From Tricholoma matsutake (Eukaryota; Basidiomycota; Agaricomycetes; Agaricales; Tricholomataceae): a stretch of 64,000 bases of DNA. The position numbers and the translations under genes were made by a program. The stretch covers positions 2,790,001 to 2,854,000 of the forward strand of contig AP026538.1 of NCBI GenBank assembly GCA_026075535.2, written 5' to 3'. Positions 10,037 to 21,046 of this stretch are shown here, piece by piece. A model generated the notes under the pieces. It saw only the letters and a list, made by a program, of their open reading frames with translations. It was not told the origin of the DNA and ran no database searches. How positions within the stretch are numbered: the first letter of the stretch is position 1; each line of letters opens with the position of its first letter.

Positions 10037-12490
10037 ATGGTGAACAAGGATGTCCTCTTGCATTATGTACAGATCATGGATGAGATCTGTATGCACCATG
10101 TGGAAGGGTCCAGTGTTGACACCACATTGATGCAATGCCAGTTGAGAGAACTGGAAGAGAGCTTCATGGGCAGGATTTCTTGCATGCCCTCCCCATCCAT
10201 CCTCCCTCCCCTTATTGCTTCCCAGCCCACCTCTGCTGTTCCCAATAATCAGAACAAACCTTTCATATCAAAAGAGACAATGTCTCAAAGCAAAAGGCAG
10301 CTTTGAGAAACTGCAGAATACATTGTGGGAGCACCTTCCAGAAAGAAGGTACACTATGACATGAACAACAGAATTGTTTTACAACAGATTCATGATGGTG
10401 ACATCTGTGATGGACAGGCAACAACAATAACCATGAGAGTGCCCCCAGAAGACCTGCACAGAGTCATGCAGGTCCCAAGGGACCTCTGGGAGGAGACAAC
10501 TCTGAAGATGACAGCAGTGATGATGGCTTGATGAAAGATTCATTGAGTGATGATGATGGCAAGAGGTACCATGAACAAGATTCATGGACCTTCACAGAGG
10601 TCATCACTGGGCTGTATGACCAGTTTGTTCATGATAACTCTACACATGATGCATCAGACAAGTTCTGGCACATTGAATATAATGCTCAAGGGGGTGTTGG
10701 GACGGGAATCCTGAACCAGACATTGGGGGGGAGAGGGGGGGGTCCTGCTGGAGGCTGAAATTTTTTTTTTGACCATAGTGAAAATGATGCCGATAGGCAT
10801 TGTTGAGTGCTATTTTGTTGTGGTTAGGGTCCTGGAACAACCAAATAGCATATATGACACATATTATCTATTACTACAAGTAGTATTCCACCAGAAGTTT
10901 GAACTGAGTATATATAAATTCAAAGTTAAAATGACTCTTGTATAAGTAAACTAGAACTTATACCACCCAGTGAGGATGCTGCCCATGAATACTGAGCACT
11001 GGTGGAAATTTAAATGGACCTCCTTGGCAACCTGGTCACTGACATCAGTCATCACCGTTCTCAACAGACCAGAGATCTTATCACCGTTATTGGGTTTGGT
11101 TCCTGCACCATCTGACTCAGAGTCGATATGAACATACTCATGCTTTGGGATGTTGTCATCCCAGTGTTAGCTGCTGCAGGCTCGCCATCCTGGCTAGTTG
11201 GATTGTCATGGATGATTGTGATACCTGTCTCATGGCCCCAGTGTTGTCATTGTCATTGTGTGATGCAGGGCTATGAGCACCCCAGTTGCCTGCCTGTTCT
11301 GAGATGCAGGGCAGTAAAAGGTGGTTGCATGGGTGTAATATGTACCTCACTCATAGTATCCCACTCCACAAGCCTCCAAGAAGTCCTGTTGTATTTCCTG
11401 TTTAGACAGGGAGAAAGTGTGGCCATGTGGGCATTAATCATCATAGGTAACAGCAGCTTGTAACCTACAGAAAAAACATTGTGATTAGTTAAAAGAGTCA
11501 GTGAATGAAAAAAACTTATTTTGTTTTGGACCTTGGGTGATGCAGGCTATGGTCTCGAATTTGCAAACCACGTTTGAAGTGGCACATTTGTAGCCACAGG
11601 GTTTGCTATTTAGCCAGGCCAAAGGGTGCAGCAGTGGTTGAAATGGCCAGTTACAAAGAAGATGGGATGGTGGGCATGATGGGGAGAGTGGGGAAGGATG
11701 TGACCACATTGTCATTGGATCATGGGATTGTTTTTAAACAGCACATGATCAAAACATACCATATATGGCAGGAGGGGGGGGGGTCTGGCGAGCTGTGAAA
11801 AAAAAAAACCGACGTCATATGAAAAGTTCCTGTCCCGACACCCTCTTGATAATGCTAAAGAAGGTGTTATTACAAGCTTGAGTGTTACACAAACAGGATG
11901 ATCGAGTCTTTTGACCCATTCACCTTCAGAATGCAACTGATGGCAGGACTGCCAGTCAGCATAATCTCCTTTGTGCTAAGCAAAGGATGTACTGTGTAGA
12001 TGGGCTCCATAGATGATATATTATTCTTCACCCATGTGGCAGAAGAAATTGACAAGTCAACAAAATGCTTCTGAGAAGAAGTGTGTAATGGAGTTGACAA
12101 AGTCGAAGAACATTCCCTCTTCAACTAAATCTTCAAGAACAAAAGACCCCTTCCCAGAGGGATCCAGAGAAAGGTCTAAGGACCATTCATATGAACATGA
12201 TAGGCTGAACTATTGTGACAATAACAAGCATCACTATTTGAAGAATCCTGAGAAGGACCTACAAAGAATTGCCACCAGAAAGATTGTCATGATCTATGAC
12301 ATCAACCATCTGGAGAAAAGCCTGCCAGATATACCAATCACAAATCAGACAAAAAGTCTGATGAATGCAAGTCACCAACTTGCTACAGCTGTGGTGGAGC
12401 CCACTACTCCAATGACAAGAAATGCCCTGATTATGGGAAACCCAAACCATTGATCTCACATCTGAGAAAGGTGGCAGATGAGCAATGAGC
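10037..12490 (+). pseudogene. Gypsy gag relic, interrupted by a DNA element
   Basis: This is the capsid/nucleocapsid ORF of a Ty3/Gypsy element related to Gypsy-1 in this window. VITGLYDQFVHDNSTHDASD (about 10590-10660) parallels VITSLYHQFIHDNAMHDAAD of Gypsy-1. After the 10686-11849 insertion the frame resumes as EYNAKEGV, then DPFTFRMQLMAGLPVSIISF (about 11910) and a CCHC knuckle CYSCGGAHYSNDKKC (about 12390). Several stops and frameshifts are present. No protease or pol follows; the next coding similarity is the unknown ORF at 13098. The copy therefore looks like an internally deleted Gypsy. Confidence 0.72.
10686..11849. mobile_element. Unclassified DNA element, 1164 bp, 6-bp TSD
   Basis: The ends are TCAAGGGGGTGTTGGGACGG and, on the complement of the right end, TCAAGAGGGTGTCGGGACAG, differing by transitions only. 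TSD TAATGC lies at 10680-10685 and 11850-11855, and excision restores the gag codons EYNAKEGV. Each end also has a poly-G run next to a poly-T or poly-A run. On the minus strand a fragment (about 11160-10975) reads KHEYVHIDSESDGAGT and stays open for about 60 codons; I do not recognise it. The 6-bp TSD argues against hAT, so the superfamily is undetermined. Confidence 0.75.
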
Positions 12491-12505
12491 ATTCATAGTC
12501 AGTTT

Positions 12506-13036
12506 CACAAGAGGCAGAGCAATATATTACCCTGGAGAAAATGTTGGGAATAATGGGAGAAAAAGACACTTTTTCACTGGGGAAAAATAAAAGGAACCAT
12601 CAGTAAAAATATGTTATTTTCCCACACTTTGTCCTTTTGGTTGCTACAGGAAAACAACTAATCTGTTTGCAGGAGAGAAACTTGTGAACATTAGGGGGAA
12701 AAAGGTCATTTTCCCACATGTTCCCACTTTTTTCTCTGTGGAAAAATAACTAATCTGCATCTAGGTGAAAAAATTGTGGAAGTCAGGAGAAAAAATGTTA
12801 TTTTCACCAGATATAGAGAAAATGTGGAAAAAAAGATATATTTCCCCTCCATCTTCACCTGATTTTCTCCCAGGAATGGATGAGTGATTTTTGCTGAGCA
12901 AGAGCAAAGAGAAAAGTGTGGGAAAAACAACATTTCTTTACTGATGGTTCCTTTTATTTTTCTCCAGGGAAAAAGTGTCTTTTTTCCTTATTATTCCCAA
13001 CATATTCTCCAGTAATATATTTCTCTGCCTCTTGTG
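12506..13036. mobile_element. Foldback element, 531 bp
   Basis: Left and right arms are inverted copies over roughly 100 bp or more. The left end starts CACAAGAGGCAGAGCAATAT, and the right end complement starts CACAAGAGGCAGAGAAATAT. The interior is purine-rich and filled with GGGAAAAA/TTTTCCC words. No convincing TSD was found, so the exact ends are uncertain by a few bases. It lies between the gag relic and the unknown ORF. Confidence 0.7.
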
Positions 13037-13097
13037 TTTTCAGATGATAAAAATGGCAAGGGTATCACAATGAACAAAAGGTTCACTGCAGCATATA

Positions 13098-15969
13098 GTG
13101 ATTCAGAGGGAGATGCCCCCTCTGAATACAACTCAGCAGTCTCAAACATTCACCCATACAGATCACAGCTTGAGCAATGATGACAATGAGAGACAGCACT
13201 GTTTGACCTCACTGGGCAAACTTGAAATCAGGAACAGCACCAGTAGATGCACAGCTGGTAATAACCGACAATGGCATGATGGTGTGGGCACAAGCTCAAA
13301 CACCTCATGGAGAGCAGACAAGCAGGGGAACCTCATTCACAGAGGTTCTTGCAACATCTGCAAGGATTATGTGCTACACATATACACATATGTGTTGGAC
13401 CAAGATGAAGAGTACTTTGAAATGAAAGACTGTCAAGATTTAGATATTTCTGCTAGAGAGATCTCACAGGCTGACTGTCATTATGACAACTATGAGTATA
13501 CTATTGGGAAACTCAAGGGTCACATTATGAGACTTGAGGATGAATTGGATCATCTCCAAGAGCAGGATGACCATCGCCAGTCCAAGAGAGCAAGGACTGA
13601 CAAAACTTCCCTGTCCCCTGAGTTCACTCAGGAGACTTTGCACTCTTGTGCAGCCACCAGACCTGCATCACCCCCACCTGTGCCTGCAGGGCCTTGGCCT
13701 GCACCTACTCCCTTTGTAGCTGTAGTCAGCTGGCCTGCAGCTTCCTTGGCTACACCTCATCCCATCAATACCAACATGGATAGTGTTTCAAGGTCCAGTC
13801 TATAGGACCAAAAATAACCATAGGACCAAACTGGACCAAACCTCGGTCCGGTCTTTTTTTTGGTTGCAGTTGCCCATATTTGGGGTCATTCCAGTTGCCA
13901 GTTGCCTCATTTCAAAAATCTTTGAAGATCAGTCTTCTTACAGTATATAAAATATTAAAGTGTACTCAAAAAAACAGTCACTACAAGACAATAAATTAAT
14001 GTAGATACTATTAATATTTTCTATTTCTACCATTATATAATGAAATGGGACATGCCTGGGGAAAAAGTATTCATTTGGTGGGGGATTATATAGCCTGTGG
14101 CTGCACACAGGCCTGTTGGTCATGTGTGCTGCCAAAAAAACAAAGTGGCACCACTTTGCCAAATAGTTCCCATGACCACCAATGACCCACAATGCCACTT
14201 CCCCCACTCTCAGGCTTCTGTCCACCCACCCACAACACAACACCTACTGTGCCTACCTCACCAACTCCACCACAGCTGACAGGACAGACAGGGGGCCCAA
14301 ATGACATGACACTAGTTGTCATTTGGGCCCAGAGGTATGTTGTTCATTTGTACTAACTAATTTATCTTATTTTTTAGAATCTTACATACTTCTTGCCATT
14401 ACCATACCCTACCAAAGCCCTATGCTGCCACTGCAAGCCTCTGCTCACAGGGTGGCAACAGGCCCATTTCTGGGCAACAATGCAACAACAACAGTGACTG
14501 ACAACAATGCCACCATGCTGTGCCCAATGCCACCACCCTGCCTGCGAGCTGCTGCTCATAGGGGGAGATGGTGGTGCTGATGAGGATGGAAGCCGTGAAC
14601 AGGGGACAATGCAAACAAATGACAAATGCAGGGGCAATGAGTCACCAGGATGCCAAACAGCAGGGGATAACAAATGTGGGAATGACAAATGGGCATGAAT
14701 GATGAATGCAGAGGCAATGAGTCACCAGGATGCCAAATAGCAGGGGACAATGAACATGGGAACAATGAGTGGGTGGGAATGACAAACGTGGGAACAATGA
14801 ATGCAGGAACAACAAATGGCAGTGACAACTGGTGGGGACAATGACTGGTGGGGATGACAACTGGTAGGGACAATGCCCCAGGGAGGGGCAATAAACAGCA
14901 GGGACAAGACAACAACAGCAGCCACCCCACTCTCACTACAAACACGAGATGGTGGGGTGTGTTTTTTTCTTTCTAATTCACTTTTATTTTTATTCTCTTA
15001 GTAACATCCCACCACTGCAAGCAACTGCTTGCAGGGTGTAAATGTAATTAGTTTTATTTACTATATAATAGAATAGTTATGAAATTAGTGGTATGACCAG
15101 TTGAAACCAGTCTTTTGGGGGCAACCAAACCAAATAGAACTGGTTAATGTGGGCAATGGTTCAGACTGGTTGCAGTCCCTGGTTGCCCTCTTGGGGGTCA
15201 AAAAACCAGACTGAACTGGACCTTAAAACACTAGCTGGAGCAAGGGCAAGGCAACATGGACATCATCATGCAAGAGGCTTACCCACCTCTGCCTCAACTA
15301 CCTCCACCAAAGTTCAAGGCTTTGGTACCTGGACCTTCCAAGGCAGGGAACTGGGTCCCAGTGGCTCATCTGTATGGCACAATTCCTACCTCTGTTCCTC
15401 AGAACATTGAGGAATTTGATACCTGGGTCAGGAATGCACATGTCCCTGACAATTACCAATTCTTGAACAGCATATGCAAATATGTACACTACATCAATGA
15501 GATTGCGCCAGGGGCCAGGAGTCCCCTGATGCTCCATGCCCTTGCCACCTGGAGACTTCCCAGTTGGCTTCCAGATGAACAACAGTTGGCATGAGGACTG
15601 TGCTGACTCCATAATCCTAATGTCCTGGAGCACCCAGGTGTCACCAACAGTCCCAAGTGTTGGGCACAGTCCATGCACTGACATCTTTACCAGTGGAAAT
15701 TGACCCCTGGTCTAGTGTTGGACCACACTTGGGTCTCTTTTCCTCATATCAGGGGTTACACCCTGATCCATCAACAGATTGCCCATGGACTTTCCCAGAG
15801 GCAAAAGTTTGGAGCATACCTTTGCATCACAGAGGTATTTGCCATGCCTGATTTATACAGGCTGATACATGAGTGTGAGAACCTCATGCTCAATCCTACT
15901 CATCTTCAGTTAACCATGCCAAACATCACCAACAAAATACTACATAATTATCAGTCTCATTGTGCATGA
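13098..15969 (+). pseudogene. Retroelement-borne ORF of unknown function, copy 1
   Basis: The first part (13098-13780) has a CxxC motif in RGSCNICKDYVLHIYTYVLD, then an acidic coiled-coil stretch (KLKGHIMRLEDELDHLQEQD) and a Pro/Ala-rich linker. After the 13781-15252 insertion, whose removal rejoins the frame at the AACATGGA duplication, it continues with LPQLPPPKFKALVPGPSKAG, ATWRLPSWLPDEQ, LVLDHTWVSFPHIRGYTLIH and EVFAMPDLYRLIHECENLML. The same order occurs in copy 2 at 23022-25441 (-), downstream of Gypsy-1 pol. A stop after DEQQLA and a frameshift break it. The function is unknown; the CxxC plus coiled coil could bind nucleic acid or protein. Confidence 0.6.
13781..15252. mobile_element. 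hAT-type non-autonomous element, about 1.47 kb
   Basis: The left end is TAGTGTTTCAAGGTCCAGTC and the right inverted end is the complement TAGTGTTTTAAGGTCCAGTT, ending at 15233. The 8-bp duplication AACATGGA lies at 13773-13780 and 15253-15260. Excision rejoins the host ORF as NTNMD then IIMQEAY. Nineteen bases (15234-15252) outside the right TIR are unexplained. The interior is low-complexity and includes copies of the dispersed near-palindrome (14424-14456, 15010-15038). No transposase is present. Confidence 0.72.
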
Positions 15970-16143
15970 TCTTGATGAAGTCATACATTGTCACATCACA
16001 TGACATTGGCACATTGTGCTTGAGCCCTACCTTACAATGAATAGATCAATAATCTGTAGACTAGAAAATGTGCTAGAGATAATATATAAAGGCCTAAGAC
16101 AGACTGATTCATATAAAATCAAATTTTGGAGATGATATTCATG

Positions 16144-16425
16144 ATGGAATTCAGCATGCAGAACTTGATTCCATTCCAAACTCTTGTCCTTGCAGCAACA
16201 CAATATGTGTAAAAACAGTTCCTATTGACTAAATCTCTCAAATCATTGGTCAGAAATTTTCTAGAGTGTCTCAAAATTTTGAGGTCTTTGTGTGCCTCCC
16301 AATCCATTCCCACACCAGACACCAGCTGCTTCACAAAATTTGCTAGATAAGAACTATTTATACATATGTAGGGTTGCTGAATATACATGGGTTTGGTGTG
16401 GAACTAAGTTCTGCATGCTAAATTC
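16144..16425. repeat. Foldback repeat (GCATGCAGAACTT arms)
   Basis: The left arm starts GGAATTCAGCATGCAGAACT. The right arm, complemented, starts GGAATTTAGCATGCAGAACT. Similarity continues inward for about 90 bases with gaps. It is probably a decayed MITE. I found no clear TSD and nothing coding. Confidence 0.5.
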
Positions 16426-16629
16426 CAAGAGTTTGCAACAGAACATGCCTATTGACAAATTCATGAATACTGTCCCATTTCATTCAATTTGTCACCCAGT
16501 GTGACCTGTGACCAACCAGATGAAACTTTGGGTTCATCAGATTGGTATGTGACCCATGACATGGCAAAAATATTTTGTCAAGTGGTTGAGCGCTGAGTGC
16601 AGAAGCACAGAAGTGCTACAGGCCTAACT

Positions 16630-17810
16630 GCCAGCTAATGCAAATGCTCATACACAACTCAGTCATCAACAAGGCAGTAAAAGGCATACCTTCTACCATG
16701 CAAAGGCCATAAGATGGAGTAAAACCAATCCCTTCCTTGAGTGGGATGATTTGAAGGTGGAATGGTTGATCATCAGTAAGAAGGGAAGTAAACAAGTGGT
16801 GGTGGCCAAGAAACCACACCCTGACATGAATGGTAGTATTTCTAGTTTGAAGGAAACCAACACTCCAATAAACCAACACATGATTTTACCAAAAGACTGT
16901 GCACCAGAGAGGAGAAAGATGTCAGGCACATTCTGTGGTGTCATGCCAAAGCTAAAGAAGATCAAGCTGGAGTGTAACTCAATGAATGATGTTGATGCAG
17001 AGCCATATTCAATAAACATACCTATAGGAACACAATGGCAAAACAACAGTTGTGCTTACAATGCAGTTCTTACCATACTATTCAACATTTGGTGCAAGAA
17101 TCCTGAATCCATGCAAGCCAATTAACAAGAAATACAGTCAGTGGAGTTGAACAAATTGTTAAGTGTGTTTTGATCACATGAAAGCATACCTGGAGGGCCT
17201 TCAGGACCATGATATACATACACTGGACCAGATCAGGGAGCATGAGGCACTGTTTGGCAAGGATCACATTTGGTGAGTATGCAAGTGTTCACTCACTGTT
17301 GGATTGTTTTCTAACCTCCAATGCTCATGTGACATGTTCTGAGCAGTTCTGCCATTCTGGTTATGTTGTGGACAAGTGGGAGTCATATAGGTCCTCTTCC
17401 CACTTTGTATTGTCAAGACTTGGGTGTGGACTACAAGATTACATGGATGACATGACCAATCCTATGTCCAGTATGTGATATCAGCTTGTGGCAGAGGTTC
17501 ACACTCATGCATCATCCTCCAATAGTTTCCATCAAGTTAGGGCAGGATACTTCTGTGATAGATGTGCTCAAGCTTACCTCTCAAGATGTCCATTGAATAT
17601 ACCACTTAAGGAGAGTCATCTACTTCATGGCAAACATTTTACCATGCAAGTGATCATAAGGTTGGGCATGGTCTGGTATCATGATGGATTGTTTACAGGT
17701 AAATCATTAATCTATGAGAATGCAAGGCCAGACAACATACCAAATGGAAACATGATTGTGGGTATTTACCTCTGTTTCCCAGAACAGAACTCAGATATGC
17801 ATGCATAGCA
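16630..17810 (+). pseudogene. Cysteine-peptidase-like (USP-like) transposon passenger gene, decayed
   Basis: Ordered blocks read ISKKGSKQVVVAKKPHPDMN (about 16770), GTQWQNNSCAYNAVLTILFN (about 17030, candidate catalytic Cys), TFGEYASVHSLLDCFLTSNA (about 17270) and HGKHFTMQVI ... GMVWYHDGLFTGKSLIYE (about 17630-17720, candidate His box). A Cys box followed about 200 residues later by a His box resembles ubiquitin-specific peptidase-like (papain fold) domains that recur as repeat-associated genes in mushrooms. Frameshifts separate the blocks, so the gene is dead. I am fairly sure of the gene type from the two boxes, less sure of the exact peptidase family. Confidence 0.5.
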
Positions 17811-18110
17811 ATGGCCCATTAGTGCAAGTGTCAGAAGGGGAAAGGGCTGCTTTTAATGCCTGGGAGGAGATTTGAATGATAGGTAAAGTCTGTGACTCAG
17901 TAAGCATAGTTTAGATGTGTTGATGGAGAACACTTGTCCTAGTGAAACAGGACCTTCCACCCATGCTATCCCCTTTACTGGCCCTTGTTATACTTTACTA
18001 TCATGCCTAGGAATCAGTACTTTACACTCCCCCCTATAATCCAAGTGGACTCCACTTGGACTCACTTGGACACTCAGACAGTCCTAGGACTCTGCTCAGA
18101 CTTTTTAGAG

Positions 18111-18440
18111 TAGTGATGTTATATACCATTCTGACTGCATTTTTGAGCTGAGTTTGGAAATCACCCTTGTGTAGTCATGTGATCTACTGTATATGGAACA
18201 TAGTGATGTTATATACCATTCTGACCACACATTTTTCACCCAATTTTGAAAATCACCCTTGTGTAGTCATGTGATCTACTGTATATGGAACATAGTGATG
18301 TTATATACCATTCTGACCACATTTTTGAGCTGAGTTTGGAAATTACCCTTGCGTAGTCATGTGACCTACCATATATGGAACATAGTGATGTTATATACCA
18401 TTCTCACAAGATTTTTTAATCTGAGTTTTGAAATTATCAA
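18111..18440 (+). repeat. Tandem repeat, 3 full units of 90-92 bp plus a partial
   Basis: Each unit starts TAGTGATGTTATATACCATT (18111, 18201, 18293, 18383) and contains CACCCTTGTGTAGTCATGTG. Units differ by a few substitutions and small indels. It is a simple satellite with no coding potential. From 18441 to 19200 I see no gene. Confidence 0.85.
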
Positions 18441-19209
18441 TTTGATCAAGTAGCCAGGTGACATATATTGGCATCACCAAGATAACCCCTCTATATTTTT
18501 ACCATATTGACAAGCTCCTCACCAACATCCTTTTCATCATGACCATTGGGGCCTGACCAGCACCCAATGGACACCATCAACAAGTTACTGATGACCTCAA
18601 TAGTGCATCACCACTGCATCAACACATCATCCACAAGTCAATGGATAGGCTGAATGCAGACTTCAAGAAACACATGCCTGGGCCTGATACAGCCTTTTAC
18701 TTACACGGTCTGAAGTTCATCCATATACCCTTTATTTTTGATAACCCAACCTTCATTCCCACTTCTGTGTAATGAAGGTATATTTTACTTTTCTCTATTT
18801 TTTACTTGTATTAACTTATGGTTCCCACTTCTGTGTAACAAAGATAATTTGCTCCTGCCTGATCAGCTCACCTTCAAGTTAGTGTTGGTTGCTCAACCCA
18901 GCTCCCTTCCAATGATTAAGTGTGACATCATTATGTGAAATATGGCACCATCAAGATATGCCTTCTGTATTTTTGTCATCATAACACAGACTTCAGATGA
19001 TTAAGTGTAACATCATGGTCATTGTGTGAAATATGGCACCATCAATATGTCCCTTCTATATCTATATTGTTAATACATACTCTGAATTATTAACTCAAGT
19101 TTGACAATGACTTTGACAATATAAATTAGGCATCTGGGATCATATAAGAGTAAGTTGAGGGAGAATCAGAAGTAGTGTACTATGGATTTTCAAAAAGCAC
19201 TCACAAAAG

Positions 19210-19285
19210 AATATTTGCAGAGCAAGAATTGAACAACAGACCCAAACACTGCATACCACCTAAGCCAGATGGCAATTATAAAATG
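19210..19285 (-). repeat. tRNA-like (SINE-type) relic
   Basis: On the minus strand an A box (TGGCTTAGGTGGTATGCA) is followed by a B-box-like TTGTTCAATTCTTG. The arms do not fold into a cloverleaf. Confidence 0.35.
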
Positions 19286-19499
19286 GTTGTGAGACTCATA
19301 ATTCTTAATGTAGTATTACCTCTTGAGAGGAGCACAAGATGAGCAATAAAAAAAATATTGAGGGGGCCAAGTCAAGTAGAAAAAATATATTAAATCAATC
19401 CTGCATGAAGGAAAGGGGGTACAACATGGGTGCAAAAAAAGTTCTCCCTCCACACAACTTTAAATCTTTGACCTCTTTTTTTTCTCTTTGAGTGGTGGA

Positions 19500-20745
19500 C
19501 AGGCCAAGGACTTTTTCATTATTTTAACTTTGAGCAAGCTGCCCCCATGCAAAATGTGAGGGGGGGTGGGGCAACAATACATTTTTTTTTTCAAAACTGC
19601 CTCCTTGCAAAGCATGAGGGGGCAGGCAACAACTAATTAAATTAAAAATAACAATCACCCCCACCCCCATGCAAATTGTGGGGGAGGGGGTTGGGATGTG
19701 GCCATTGTCATTGTCGTCCCTGTTTTTGTGCCACTCCCTGCTGCCATTCCCCTCATTGTTGACATGCCCCTGCCCTCCCCCATTGTACCTCACCTTGCCA
19801 CTCCCCATTTCCACCCTGCGAGCAGTTGCTTGCAGCAGTGGTTGGGGGTGCTGTGGCAGTTGGCAGCCATCTCATTGTCCCTCATCCCCCTCATCCTCCT
19901 TGCATCGTTGTCCCTTTGTCCCCTCATCCTCTTTGCATCATTGTCATCCCCTCCTCCTCACCATCTCCTGCTAGCCCCATCATTCACTGCTGTTGCTGTT
20001 ATCATCCTCGTTGTCCCCCTCATCACTGTCGTTGTTGTCCTCTTTTGCATTATTTGGCTTGCCTTCTTGTTGTCCCATCTCATCTTCATCTTATGCCCCA
20101 CCCCCTTGTTCATCATTGTTGTAGTCAGTAATTAGTATCTAAAAATGGTTGTTAGTAAAAACAAAAAGAAATGAGAACTTAGAAAAAAAACCTACCTACA
20201 GCCCAAGAGACATTGTCAACATCTCTTGGGCCTCTTTTTCATTCCCTTTTCCTCCTGTTGTGGCCTAAACATTGTCATTGTCATGCCACCCCCATTGCCA
20301 TTAGCAGTTGCTCGCACTGGCAGGGGCAGGTGCTGGGTCATGGTCTTGTTGTTGTTCCTGGTCTGGTGGTTTGGGGGTCATTGTGCTGCTACAGTATAGA
20401 TATAACCTATAATTAATGAAAATATGTGTTAGCTTAAAGAAAACATGAGAAAAGAAAAAAGAAAAAACTCACCTGGGGCCCAAATAACTCTATCATAATT
20501 TGGGCCCATTTCATGCGCAATGCAGTTGGTATCCGTCGTGTGCTGGCATGGGACCTGTGTGTGTTCAGGGGGTGGTGGTGGCAGCAGGACATGGGAGGGA
20601 GGCAGCGTTGTCAAGTGGTGGTGGTGGTGGTGGTGGTGGTTGGTGATGATCAATGATGAGCTGGCATCATCATTGGTGATGCAGCTGTGTTGATTTGTCA
20701 TCACAGCTGGGGTGGTACATAGAGAGATAGAACTACTTACCTGTA
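19500..20745. repeat. Low-complexity C/T-rich tract with near-palindromic motif
   Basis: Pyrimidine-rich CATTGTC/CCCTCATCC sequence gives long meaningless frames on the plus strand. The dispersed motif occurs at 19811-19841 (CCACCCTGCGAGCAGTTGCT and onward) and 20301-20321. Minus-strand GTGAGT/GTAGGT donors with AT-rich gaps at 20125-20200 and 20405-20475 suggest remains of an intron-bearing gene (a fragment reads HEMGPNYDRVIWAP). A (GGT)n run lies near 20615-20640. Confidence 0.5.
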
Positions 20746-20749
20746 ATGA

Positions 20750-20835
20750 TGCTTTAGTCTAATGGTTATATTGCTGCCTTAATTGTACTTTATCATGTGA
20801 CTATGAGGGTTCAATCCCTGCAATTTTTCAGTCAA
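20750..20835 (+). repeat. tRNA-like (SINE-type) relic
   Basis: An A-box-like TTAGTCTAATGGTTATATTG precedes a good B box and T arm (GAGGGTTCAATCCCTGC, 4 of 5 T-stem pairs). The rest does not fold as a tRNA. Confidence 0.4.
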
Positions 20836-21046
20836 TTATATAAGCAACTCAGACAGTCCTAGGACTGTATGAGTGCTGGTCCACTCAGACTCCGCTTGGA
20901 TGCTTGGACAGTCTGAGGACTCAGCTCAGACTGGACATCTAGATTGGCAGGACTTTCAGCCAAAAAAGTCTGAGCAAAGTCCTAGGACTGTCTGAGTGTC
21001 TGAGTGGAGTCCACTTGGATTGGGGGGGGGGGGGGGGGGGAGTGTA

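Larger units (their letters stand above)
18022..21046. mobile_element. Element with about 80-bp inverted repeats, 3.0 kb, unclassified
   Basis: The left end reads TTACACTCCCCCC, then AATCCAAGTGGACTCCACTT and a block ending AGTCCTAGGACTCTGCTCAG. The right end is its inverted copy, missing about 10 bp in the arm and with a 19-nt G run. Flanks share CCTAGGA but no clear TSD. Inside are the 90-bp tandem repeat, two tRNA-like relics and a low-complexity tract. An alternative reading is that GGGGGGAG/TGTAA is a polypurine tract and LTR start; the long inverted repeats favour a DNA element. Confidence 0.5.

Noticed and set aside
13781..15233. Element ending at its right TIR with an immediately adjacent TSD
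   Set aside because: The 8 bases after 15233 do not match. The duplication AACATGGA lies 19 bp further on and restores the host frame, so the inserted segment is taken to end at 15252.
19669..20135. Long plus-strand ORFs (101-145 codons) rich in Leu/Ser/Pro
   Set aside because: They are overlapping open frames in all phases of a C/T-biased low-complexity tract with no conserved motif. The same holds for 14374-14945 and 9251-9824.
21022..21040. 19-nt G run as a G-quadruplex regulatory element
   Set aside because: It sits exactly at a repeat end where shorter G runs occur in sister copies; slippage or homopolymer sequencing error is likelier.
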